DNA of 31,493 nucleotides from CAYXRK01 sp964467615 (GTDB lineage: Bacteria > Hydrogenedentota > Hydrogenedentia > Hydrogenedentales > GCA-2746185): positions 1 through 31,493 of the forward strand of contig CAYXRK010000036.1 of NCBI GenBank assembly GCA_964467615.1, given 5' to 3'. Positions 13,249 to 20,344 of this stretch are shown here, in pieces (position 1 is the stretch's first letter; each line of letters starts with the position of its first letter). The notes beneath the pieces are model-generated. The model was not told where the DNA came from. It ran no database searches and saw nothing but the letters and a program-made list of their open reading frames with translations. A program made the translations under genes and the position numbers.

Positions 13249-15813
13249 TTACTTCAGGTACCCGAGCGCTTGCAGCGCTTGCACCGTATCCGGGTCAACA
13301 TCTTTTAAGTCGATAACTGCCGAGTCCGGCAGATACCACACGTACACTTTATCGGAACCGTGTTCCAAATCGATTTCAGTGGGACGCGCAAGCAACGATT
13401 CCAATATGACTTCTCCCGACTCCGCGAAAGGATATCGATCATCTCGTCCCGCGCCGACGCGGTCCTGACGCAGCGGTTCGCCATTCCGATCCAGCCGCAA
13501 CGCGAATTTTGTTTCAATCCCTACGTCGATGACGATATGGACAGGCGCGAGAATGTCGGGGACGTCCGCTTGAGGCGCGGGTACATCGAAACGAACGACG
13601 TTGCCGACTTGACTGACCTGCGCGGATCCGGATGGGGTCAGTAGAACGTTTCTCTCGCCGAAACTGCCTTCAATCGTGCCACTCAGCGGCAGTACGTCCG
13701 ACGCTTCACGTGGTACGAGTATATGTAATCCTGCGGCGTCCCGGAGGGTCGCGACGCGCGTCGCGTCGACCAGTTCTATAGGCGAGTTTGTGTTTAGTGA
13801 GGACTGCTCCAACGGGTCGGCGAGTAAATCGAAACGCTCCTCCGAACCGTCTGCGATATTCCAGATGAACTTGGCGGAGGAGGTCCGGCTTGCCGACAAG
13901 TCGCGCTCTTCATGAAGCAACGCTGCAAACGCGGCACGTTTTTCAACGTGTGGCCCGCCCAACCACAAACCGCTCGCAGACCTACCCTGGAAACGAACGT
14001 CGGGATCGACGTTTAGCACTTCCAGGACGGTCGGAGCGATATCGATCATTTCGATCACTTCGCTTACTCGGGCGCCAGCAAAATCGTTGCCAGGGAGTTT
14101 AACGATGCATGGTACTCGCAGCAGTTCGTCGTATAGCGAGTGCCCGTGATTCGTTCCGCCATGCTCCCAAAATTCTTCTCCGTGGTCCGACATAAGGACA
14201 ATGCACGTATTCTCATACTGATCAAGCCGTTTCAACGCTTCAATAAGCAGTCTGAACTGGTCGTCGAAATACGCGATCTCTCCGTCGTAAAGGTCGATCT
14301 GCCTCGCACGATAGGCCTGCTGGGCGGCGTCGATGCTTTCGAACGAGTTCACGCGGATGCGAAAATCATCCAAATACCAGGCGACTCCTTTCCGCTCGTG
14401 CTTTGGATAGACAGCCAGCCGAACTTGGGTGACGCCCTCGGGAACCACGTCGTGATGATACTGAAAATACCGCCACTCGGGACTTTTCGACACTCGAATG
14501 CGTCCGTTCAAGTCAATCCATTTCCCGTCGCGGTAGCCCTGCGCGAAGGCCACCAGTTCGGTATGGGGATCACCGGTGGCCCGCGTCCACAATGCGAAGT
14601 CCACTGTATTCCCGGGCCCGGCCTGTACTGGTCCCGAAAACATGTGAATCCAGGATGATTCCGGGTCCGCGTCCACGCCCCGCATCACCATCGCGTGTTT
14701 GCCGCCGTGCCGTTCGTCCAGCACCGTCTGCCAAGAAGATCCCGCGACGTTGGACGAAGTCCAGCCGACGGGCCTGCCGTTCTCCATTTTCTCGAAACCG
14801 CTATTGACTGTTGCGTCTTGCCATTCGCTCAGGGGGTACGACGCAAATCGGTCGTTGTAAGGGTCCGGGGGGTCGTACGGTAAGTGGGGGGACATAGCAT
14901 GAACGTAGAAGTACCATGGCCGTCCGCGCGCGGATTCAAGCGTCTCGATTACAGCGTCGATCACATGAGCATCGTCGCGATTCTGAGCGTCTAATGTTGA
15001 CTCGATGTCGACATATCGGTCGAAATCGCCTCCGAAATTCCATTCGGGCAACAAGTTCGGGTTGGTCACGAAGCCATGCGTTTCGTATCCGGCGAGGGCG
15101 AGCGAGCGAGCGAGACTCGGAAGGTCCCGCCTCATAGGTTGCGTTCGCCTTTGCGCACCGTGCACGTTCGGATACGTCGATGTCATAAATGAAGCCACGG
15201 ACGGTCGAGTCCAGGTCGACTGAGGGATCAACGTGTCGAAGATGACCGCGTCGGTTGCGAAGGCGTCTATGTTAGGCGACGTGCTTCGCCGGTATCCGTA
15301 GACGCCGAGGTGATCGCGTCGCAGCGTGTCCACCATCACTACGAGCGCATTGGGACGCTTTGCGGACCCGAATTCGCCGACCACTTCAACATGGCTAACG
15401 CGAAATTCCGACTTGCTGTCGAAATGCACCACGAGGGGTTGTGGACCGGTTGCCGTCGCCGGCAATTCCAACCTGAAGTCAGCCCATTGCATGACTTTGT
15501 CGGCTGTAAACGAGCCCGCCTTACGTCCCGCATAGTACGCTGTCGCTCGAACCGTACCGCTCAAGGGCTGCATTCCGGCCCGCAGGACCGAACCGGAAGG
15601 TACGACCCCCAAGTCGATTCCAAATTGTTTCGCGCTCGGCAAAGTGCGAGCGTTGCGCCATTCCGTCTTTGTGCTCACTCGTTCGGCGGGGTATTCGTCC
15701 AACCTATGCAAGTCGAGTTTGGGGACACTGCGCCCGCAGCCTCCACTGAACAGAATCAGAGCACAGGTAAAAGAATGAATTACAACGGCGCGCGTTTGAT
15801 TCGTCAGATTCAT
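13249..15813 (-). CDS. Sulfatase-fold (alkaline phosphatase superfamily) protein with inserted jelly-roll domain
   Basis: An 854-residue protein from the ATG at 15813; the frame extends to an ATG at 15849 (12 more residues). The start at 15813 gives a signal sequence ending ILFSGGC, a possible though imperfect lipobox. The core has the superfamily's metal motifs: VVMVDTLRRDHLGVYGY near residue 160 and LMSDHGEEFWEHG (Asp near 543). The segment where sulfatases have C/S-x-P-x-R reads WTRPSVASFMTS, with Thr202 (codon 15208-15210) at the nucleophile position and no following Arg. Formylglycine cannot form, so phosphodiesterase, phosphotransferase or Thr-based activity is more likely. Residues ~335-488 are a jelly-roll-like insert (NSGFEKMENGRPVGW ... 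WYLDDFRIRV) splitting the catalytic domain. The end, LQALGYLK, is common in this sulfatase-like group. It faces the ligase gene convergently; the substrate is unknown, possibly a cell-envelope glycan. Confidence 0.83.
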   Translation of the reverse strand: MNLTNQTRAVVIHSFTCALILFSGGCGRSVPKLDLHRLDEYPAERVSTKTEWRNARTLPSAKQFGIDLGVVPSGSVLRAGMQPLSGTVRATAYYAGRKAGSFTADKVMQWADFRLELPATATGPQPLVVHFDSKSEFRVSHVEVVGEFGSAKRPNALVVMVDTLRRDHLGVYGYRRSTSPNIDAFATDAVIFDTLIPQSTWTRPSVASFMTSTYPNVHGAQRRTQPMRRDLPSLARSLALAGYETHGFVTNPNLLPEWNFGGDFDRYVDIESTLDAQNRDDAHVIDAVIETLESARGRPWYFYVHAMSPHLPYDPPDPYNDRFASYPLSEWQDATVNSGFEKMENGRPVGWTSSNVAGSSWQTVLDERHGGKHAMVMRGVDADPESSWIHMFSGPVQAGPGNTVDFALWTRATGDPHTELVAFAQGYRDGKWIDLNGRIRVSKSPEWRYFQYHHDVVPEGVTQVRLAVYPKHERKGVAWYLDDFRIRVNSFESIDAAQQAYRARQIDLYDGEIAYFDDQFRLLIEALKRLDQYENTCIVLMSDHGEEFWEHGGTNHGHSLYDELLRVPCIVKLPGNDFAGARVSEVIEMIDIAPTVLEVLNVDPDVRFQGRSASGLWLGGPHVEKRAAFAALLHEERDLSASRTSSAKFIWNIADGSEERFDLLADPLEQSSLNTNSPIELVDATRVATLRDAAGLHILVPREASDVLPLSGTIEGSFGERNVLLTPSGSAQVSQVGNVVRFDVPAPQADVPDILAPVHIVIDVGIETKFALRLDRNGEPLRQDRVGAGRDDRYPFAESGEVILESLLARPTEIDLEHGSDKVYVWYLPDSAVIDLKDVDPDTVQALQALGYLK

Positions 15814-15970
15814 CGATCCCAAGTTTTCCAGTTGTTCCACGGCCGTCATCGGAGGACCATAGCCCGCCTTTCTTACCGGCGGACTATTCTGTAAAGTTCA
15901 TCGCCTCGGCGGCGTGCGTGGCCGATTCTATCCAATCGCGCGCGGTCGTCCAAGGATCCTGATCTGACTC

Positions 15971-17095
15971 ATGCAACGTCTTGTTTTGAAAGAGAAAGAA
16001 GAACGCCGGCTCTTGCGCGGCCATTGCTGGGCGTATCGCAATGAATTCGAGTCATTACCGACGGTCGAAGATGGCGAGGTGGTGGATGTAGTTGGCACCC
16101 GGGGCCGGTACATAGGCCGAGGTTTCTACCAAACGTCGGGCGGCATTGCGGTCCGGCTCCTCAGCCGTCATGAAGACGAATTCGGAGCGGCGTTTTTCGA
16201 GGAACGTATCGCGGTGGCAAAGTCTCTGCGCGCTCGCCTCTACCCCGGCGAACCGGTCTATCGTTGGGTATACGCCGACAGCGACGGACTGTCCGGGCTA
16301 GTCGCCGATCGCTATGGCCCGCTGGTCGTCGCGCAGGCGGCGTCGCCGTTCTACGCGAAGAACGCCGAACTCATGGCGCAAGCGTTTCTCAAGCACGGCG
16401 GCGTCACGGGCGTCTCCTTCCGCGTGGGAAACGAACTGAAGACATTTAGCGAGATCACGCCGCCGGTGATCTGCGCGGTCCGCGATCTGGGCTTCGCGCT
16501 AGATCCCGGGCAAGGCCAAAAGACGGGCCTTTTCCTAGATCAGCGGGAGAACTGGGCGTTGCTCAAACCATTCGCTAAGGGAGCGTCCGTGCTCGACGCG
16601 CATTGCTACCACGGCGCGTGGGGACTTCACGCCGCCAAGTACGGCGCGGCAAGCGTCTTGGGCGTTGATACCTCGCAGCCCGCCCTTGACGTTGCGCTGG
16701 GCAATGCGCAACGAAACGGATTCGAGGAAATCTGCGCCTATGAGTGCGGCGACGTGCAGGAGGTCTTGGCGCGTGAGGACCGATACGACGTCGTCGTGCT
16801 CGATCCTCCGGCGCTTGCGAAAACCCGGGCCATGGCGAAACGCGCCGCCGGACTGTATCAATCTCTCAACCACGCCGCGATGGAGTCTCTTCGGCCCGGC
16901 GGCGTACTGATTACCTCATCGTGCTCGCATTTCGTGGACACCGCCGACTTCATCGAAGCGCTGAAGCGCGCGGCCAACTCTGCCCAACGCCAAGCGCGTG
17001 TTCTTGCGGTCCGTGGCGCTGCGCCGGATCACCCAGTGCTGCTCTCGATGCCCGAGACGGAATACCTCTGTTGCGTCGTGCTAGAACTCGACTGA
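15971..17095 (+). CDS. rlmI: RlmI-like 23S rRNA m5C methyltransferase (PUA + class I methyltransferase)
   Basis: A 374-residue protein in the RlmI/YccW family, which methylates a cytosine (C1962 in E. coli) of 23S rRNA. The N-terminal ~70 residues form a PUA-like RNA-binding domain (LLRGHCWAYRNEFES, GEVVDVVGTRGRYIGRG). A central linker domain carries WVYADSDGLSGLVADRYG. The catalytic domain has GQKTGLFLDQRENW, the SAM-binding loop SVLDAHCYHGAWGLHAAKYGA, VLGVDTSQPAL, the DPPALAK motif, and SSCSHFV carrying the catalytic Cys. The length fits the family (~390 residues). The gene is divergent from the sulfatase-like gene, with a 157-bp spacer; its stop lies 11 bp from the convergent cyclic-nucleotide-binding gene. 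Confidence 0.88.
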   Translation: MQRLVLKEKEERRLLRGHCWAYRNEFESLPTVEDGEVVDVVGTRGRYIGRGFYQTSGGIAVRLLSRHEDEFGAAFFEERIAVAKSLRARLYPGEPVYRWVYADSDGLSGLVADRYGPLVVAQAASPFYAKNAELMAQAFLKHGGVTGVSFRVGNELKTFSEITPPVICAVRDLGFALDPGQGQKTGLFLDQRENWALLKPFAKGASVLDAHCYHGAWGLHAAKYGAASVLGVDTSQPALDVALGNAQRNGFEEICAYECGDVQEVLAREDRYDVVVLDPPALAKTRAMAKRAAGLYQSLNHAAMESLRPGGVLITSSCSHFVDTADFIEALKRAANSAQRQARVLAVRGAAPDHPVLLSMPETEYLCCVVLELD

Positions 17096-17106
17096 CCGCG
17101 TCGCGA

Positions 17107-17535
17107 TCACGAGCCGAAATGGTCCCACGCGTAGTCGACTAACACGTCCGTCAGCGCTTGGCGCTTCTCATCGCCGAGCCGTTCGGTGAGCGCGTCTTCG
17201 AGCCGCCGCCAACTGAAGTGAAGAACGCGCAACGGCGTATGCGCGAGCACGTCCGCCGTCCGCCGCATGGCGGGATGAAACTGGGCCACTTCGCCGAGCA
17301 TCGCCGGAGCGCCGGTGACCAACGTTCGGTTGCCCTCCTTGAGGACGCGAACTTCCCCCTCCAACAATATGTATCCATCGTCGATGGACTGGTCCCCTTT
17401 TCCGAATACGAGCGCGCCCGTTTCCATCGTTTTCTCCGTGGCAACCGAGATAATCGCGTCCATCAGCGCGGACGCGAGCACCGGATCCAGTTCCCGAAAC
17501 ATAGGTATGTCTGCCATACATTCGCGATGGGTCAT
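17107..17535 (-). CDS. Cyclic-nucleotide-binding domain protein (CRP/Fnr-like sensor, no HTH)
   Basis: A 142-residue protein consisting of one cNMP-binding domain. The start at 17535 is chosen because AGGGGAG lies 7 nt upstream; the frame also extends 18 residues further up. The opening, ADIPMFRELDPVLASALMDAI, is the usual N-terminal helix. The beta-roll has GALVFGKGDQSIDDGYILLEGEVRVLKEG, and the phosphate-binding cassette region reads LGEVAQFHPAMRRTADVLA, with the Gly-Glu and the Arg retained, so a cyclic nucleotide could bind. A C-terminal helix follows. No helix-turn-helix or other output domain is present, so it may act through a partner protein. It is convergent with rlmI. Confidence 0.82.
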   Translation of the reverse strand: MTHRECMADIPMFRELDPVLASALMDAIISVATEKTMETGALVFGKGDQSIDDGYILLEGEVRVLKEGNRTLVTGAPAMLGEVAQFHPAMRRTADVLAHTPLRVLHFSWRRLEDALTERLGDEKRQALTDVLVDYAWDHFGS

Positions 17536-17649
17536 CGCTATTCTCCCCTGCGGCCTTTCGGTTTCGCCAATACTAAGGACGCCGCGCATGGTAACGTATC
17601 GTCGAAGGCACTCTCACGCCAGGGTTTCAGGGACCAGTCATTGCCGAAC

Positions 17650-17874
17650 ATGGACGGGACCGCCGGACTTTGCAGCGCGTGCGCGCATGCGCGTTCCCTT
17701 GGGCACCCGCGCGGAGGAGGGTCCTATTTGCTGTGCGGGTTACACGAGACCGACGAGCGGTTTCCGAAGTACCCTCGATTGCCTGTCATCGCCTGCACGG
17801 GATTCACGCCAAGTACCGCGACGCCCGCGGACGATTCCGAGGATCCGGTACGTACCCCCGACTCTGTTCCGTAG
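17650..17874 (+). CDS. Small four-cysteine (putative zinc-ribbon) protein
   Basis: A 74-residue protein. Four cysteines (residues 8, 11, 29 and 49) are arranged CxxC...LLC...C, with conserved-looking surroundings LCSACAHARSL, SYLLCGLHETDERFPKYPRLPV and IACTGF. I recognise this as a short, widespread, uncharacterised bacterial family with the pattern CxxC-x(15-20)-C-x(15-20)-C and a FPKYPxLPV core; the zinc-binding role is inferred from the cysteines. The C-terminus is Pro/Asp/Thr-rich. No good Shine-Dalgarno was seen. It is 29 bp upstream of the release-factor-like gene and probably cotranscribed with it, which hints at a ribosome-related context. Confidence 0.7.
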   Translation: MDGTAGLCSACAHARSLGHPRGGGSYLLCGLHETDERFPKYPRLPVIACTGFTPSTATPADDSEDPVRTPDSVP

Positions 17875-17903
17875 ACCCTGCTCCCGTCGCGTAGAATTCC
17901 AAC

Positions 17904-18284
17904 ATGCCCTCATTCGGCGTCACTCCCAAGAAGGAGCGCGAACTTCTCGATCGCATGGCCGCGTGCGGGCTTCGCGAGGCTGACATCGAAGAGAAGTTCG
18001 TGCGTTCCGGAGGCCCCGGCGGCCAACACGTGAATCGTTCCGCGACCGCAGTTTACCTACGCCACGCCCTCACTGCCCTCGAAGTCAAAATGCAAAAGGC
18101 GCGCTCGCAGTCCCTCAACCGCTTCTACGCGCGCCGCCGGCTCTGCGAACTTCTCGAGGCGCGGCTGTTGGGCGAGAAGAGTCCGGCAGGGCAACACCAC
18201 GAAAAGCTCCGCAAACAAAAGGCCCGGCGAAAGCGGCGCAACGCGTCTAAGCGTTCTCGTAACGACAGCGACGTTCCCGAGTAA
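17904..18284 (+). CDS. Release-factor-like GGQ protein (ArfB/MTRFR-like peptidyl-tRNA hydrolase)
   Basis: A 126-residue protein with the class I release-factor catalytic motif SGGPGGQHVNRSATAVYLRH (GGQ at residues 39-41). The GGQ loop enters the ribosomal peptidyl-transferase centre and hydrolyses peptidyl-tRNA. No codon-recognition domain is present. The C-terminus is long and very basic (KLRKQKARRKRRNASKRSR), as in ArfB, which uses such a tail in the empty mRNA channel of stalled ribosomes. The internal ARSQSLNRFYARRRLCELLEARL helix is typical of this short group. It is therefore probably a ribosome-rescue factor, although orthology to ArfB itself is unproven. Confidence 0.85.
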   Translation: MPSFGVTPKKERELLDRMAACGLREADIEEKFVRSGGPGGQHVNRSATAVYLRHALTALEVKMQKARSQSLNRFYARRRLCELLEARLLGEKSPAGQHHEKLRKQKARRKRRNASKRSRNDSDVPE

Positions 18285-18401
18285 TCTGAATCGAGGGCGG
18301 AATCCGTCCCCTATTTGGTTACCAATTCCGACGCGCCTCTGAGAATGAATAATTTTAGCGCTTTATTCGTCCAGTCCTCTGGGTATCGTGGAGTAAACGT
18401 C

Positions 18402-19124
18402 ATGGCTGCTGGCACCGCGTTCTCGTGTTGTATCGTGTTGGCGTTTCTATTGTTAGCTCCGTCCGCGCACGGTCAGCGCGGCACGGGCATTCACCTCCGA
18501 AATTCCATCGCCGCCATCGAACGGTCGCACGGCGACCGAGGTAGATTCGCGGCGAGGTCCGTGTCCCGTGGCGTAGCGTCAGCATCTCCCCGCATACGAA
18601 ACACGGGCCCGGGGTCGTTGGCGAGCGCCGTTGGATCGGGCGGTACGCCCATACTGGACGCCTTACGAAACTCCATCGGCAATAACGTGGGAACGATTGG
18701 CGCACGTTCTTCTACGCCGCTGCTCGATGCGCTCCGTGAATACACGGGCGCGCCCTCCGGCACGGGCTACCCGCTCTTGGACGCGTTGCGATCGCAACAG
18801 GACTACGCGTACCGACGCGACAACGAATACATCAAGGCCCAACGCGACGCGGTGATTGCGAATGCGGTCGTCAATGTGGTGGGAATCATCGCCGACGCTT
18901 CGGGCCGCTCACGCCAATCGTATCCCGCGCATACGCCCTCCGGCAGTTTTGTTCAAGAGCGAATCGTTTTGGAACCCGCGCACTATGAAACCGAACGAGT
19001 CTGGGTCGGGCCGCTCTTCGATCCCCATACCGGCCGACAACTCGGCGGCGGGTTCTATGAAACGCGGACGCACTATGTGCCCGAGACGTATGGCCTTCGC
19101 GACGTGTGGATCCCGCGCGAATAA
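18402..19124 (+). CDS. Secreted protein of unknown function with LDALR repeats
   Basis: A 240-residue protein not recognised as any family. The ATG at 18402 has GGAG 8 nt upstream and starts a good signal peptide (FSCCIVLAFLLLAPSAHG, cleavage before Gln), whereas the longer frame to 18315 adds non-signal residues. After a Ser/Gly/Arg-rich region, the motif P-x-LDALR occurs three times (TPILDALRNSIG, TPLLDALREYTG, YPLLDALRSQQD). A helical part follows (KAQRDAVIANAVVNVVGIIAD), then a beta-like C-terminus rich in aromatic residues (ERIVLEPAHYETERVWVGPLFDP, HYVPETYGLRDVWIPRE). It is probably exported to the periplasm or surface. It lies 117 bp after the release-factor-like gene. Confidence 0.72.
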   Translation: MAAGTAFSCCIVLAFLLLAPSAHGQRGTGIHLRNSIAAIERSHGDRGRFAARSVSRGVASASPRIRNTGPGSLASAVGSGGTPILDALRNSIGNNVGTIGARSSTPLLDALREYTGAPSGTGYPLLDALRSQQDYAYRRDNEYIKAQRDAVIANAVVNVVGIIADASGRSRQSYPAHTPSGSFVQERIVLEPAHYETERVWVGPLFDPHTGRQLGGGFYETRTHYVPETYGLRDVWIPRE

Positions 19125-19473
19125 CTGATCCGAGCCGTTGCGCCTCGTTCCCCAGATTCGCGCGCTACGTCCGTCTTACGCTGAGTCAGAAGCGGTGGGC
19201 GCGAATGCCTTCCCACCAACGGCCCCGCGATTCCTCTGCTTGCACGAGGACTTAATCACCGAAAGTTCGCTCGTGGATCAGCGCCAGAATGCGCGAGAGG
19301 CATGAAAATTGCTTGAATTATCAACGGTTTTCATGTACATTCGACTCTAGGGTGTGGCAGCCTCGCACATGAGTTGTGCGTGGATCCGTTCGCACCGAGG
19401 TTGACGGCGGGGCCCGGGACGATCGCGTCGGTGCTGAAAACTCGGCTGGCGGCTGCGGGAAAGGACGGTTTGC
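19125..19473. other. 349-bp intergenic region upstream of the MshEN/ATPase/kinase cluster
   Basis: No gene was found. The right part contains a sigma-70-like promoter (19313-19341) and a predicted leader of about 125 nt. A small stem CGCAC/GTGCG lies around 19365-19385. Confidence 0.5.
19313..19341 (+). promoter_or_regulatory. Candidate sigma-70 promoter of the 19474-26960 gene cluster
   Basis: TTGAAT (19313-19318), a 17-bp spacer and TACATT (19336-19341) lie in a locally AT-rich stretch. Predicted transcription starts near 19348, about 125 nt before the first gene. Confidence 0.5.
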
Positions 19474-20271
19474 ATGGTGCGCGTATTTCGCGCGGATGGT
19501 CAGGGCAGCGACGGTGACTGGTCGTTCGAGTATACGGACTGGCAGGGCAAGCGGCGTGTCGGGATCGGGACGGAATCGAAAGTCGAAACGCAGCATCTCG
19601 CCGAGCGCGTCCAAGCCGAACACGACGCGATCCGGCAAGGAATGTCACGGCCCGGCAGTAAGTCCTCGATTGAGGCGGTGTCCCTGCGCCTTGCAACGGC
19701 TGATGAATCCTGGGAGGCGCCCGCGGCAGAACGCGGAAACGCGCCCGCCAAGCGCAAGGAAGTTGCCCCCAACACGAACGGCCGCGCCGACGAGACGGCA
19801 CGCAAGCCGGGTGACCGCATCGGCGAACAGTTGGTGGAAGCAGGCATCGTTACGAAAGCCCAGCTTGAGGAAGGTCTCGCGTATCAGGTGGAGTACGGAG
19901 GGAAGATCGTCAACGCGCTGATCCAGTTGGCGTACCTCAGCGCCGAACAATTTCTCATGTTCATGGGCTCGCGCCGAGGGACGCCCACGATTTCGCTGGA
20001 CGGATTGAGTAAAATCCCGAAGGAAATTATCGGCTTGATGACCGCCGAAATGGCGATGGACTACGAGGCCATTCCGCTTGATAAAATGGGGAAGACCGTG
20101 AGCGTGGCAATGGTGTGTCCCACGGATCGGGAGGCCCTCGGGGCAATGGAGAAGCATATCGGTCTGAAGGTGCGGCCGTTGTTATGCGAGCGTTCTCAAT
20201 TCCGGGACGCATTGTGGCGGTTCTACAAAAAGACGCCCGATCGATTGAAGAAGAAGACAGTGGAACAATAG
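19474..20271 (+). CDS. Integrase-arm-like / MshEN domain fusion protein
   Basis: A 265-residue protein. Residues ~15-57 (WSFEYTDWQGKRRVGIGTES, then LAERVQAEHDAIRQGM) resemble the N-terminal arm-type DNA-binding segment of tyrosine recombinases, but no catalytic domain follows. After a charged linker, residues ~112-260 match the N-terminal domain of GspE/MshE-type ATPases (MshEN/T2SSE_N): RIGEQLVEAGIVTKAQLEEGLAYQ, then GGKIVNALIQLAYLSAEQF. The following subdomain (ISLDGLSKIPKEIIGLM ... AIPLDKMGKTVSVAMVCPTD) is usual for this family. MshEN domains are known to bind cyclic-di-GMP in some proteins. There is no ATPase domain. AAAGGA lies about 8 nt before ATG 19474. It is the first gene of the cluster, 73 bp before the ATPase gene, and probably a regulator or adaptor of it. 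Confidence 0.78.
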   Translation: MVRVFRADGQGSDGDWSFEYTDWQGKRRVGIGTESKVETQHLAERVQAEHDAIRQGMSRPGSKSSIEAVSLRLATADESWEAPAAERGNAPAKRKEVAPNTNGRADETARKPGDRIGEQLVEAGIVTKAQLEEGLAYQVEYGGKIVNALIQLAYLSAEQFLMFMGSRRGTPTISLDGLSKIPKEIIGLMTAEMAMDYEAIPLDKMGKTVSVAMVCPTDREALGAMEKHIGLKVRPLLCERSQFRDALWRFYKKTPDRLKKKTVEQ

Positions 20272-20344
20272 GGGCCCGTTCAAAGCGGACGAGCAAGAAA
20301 TTGGCGGCGGCCTCGCGATTCAGCGGCCGAATTGGGACGGGAAC

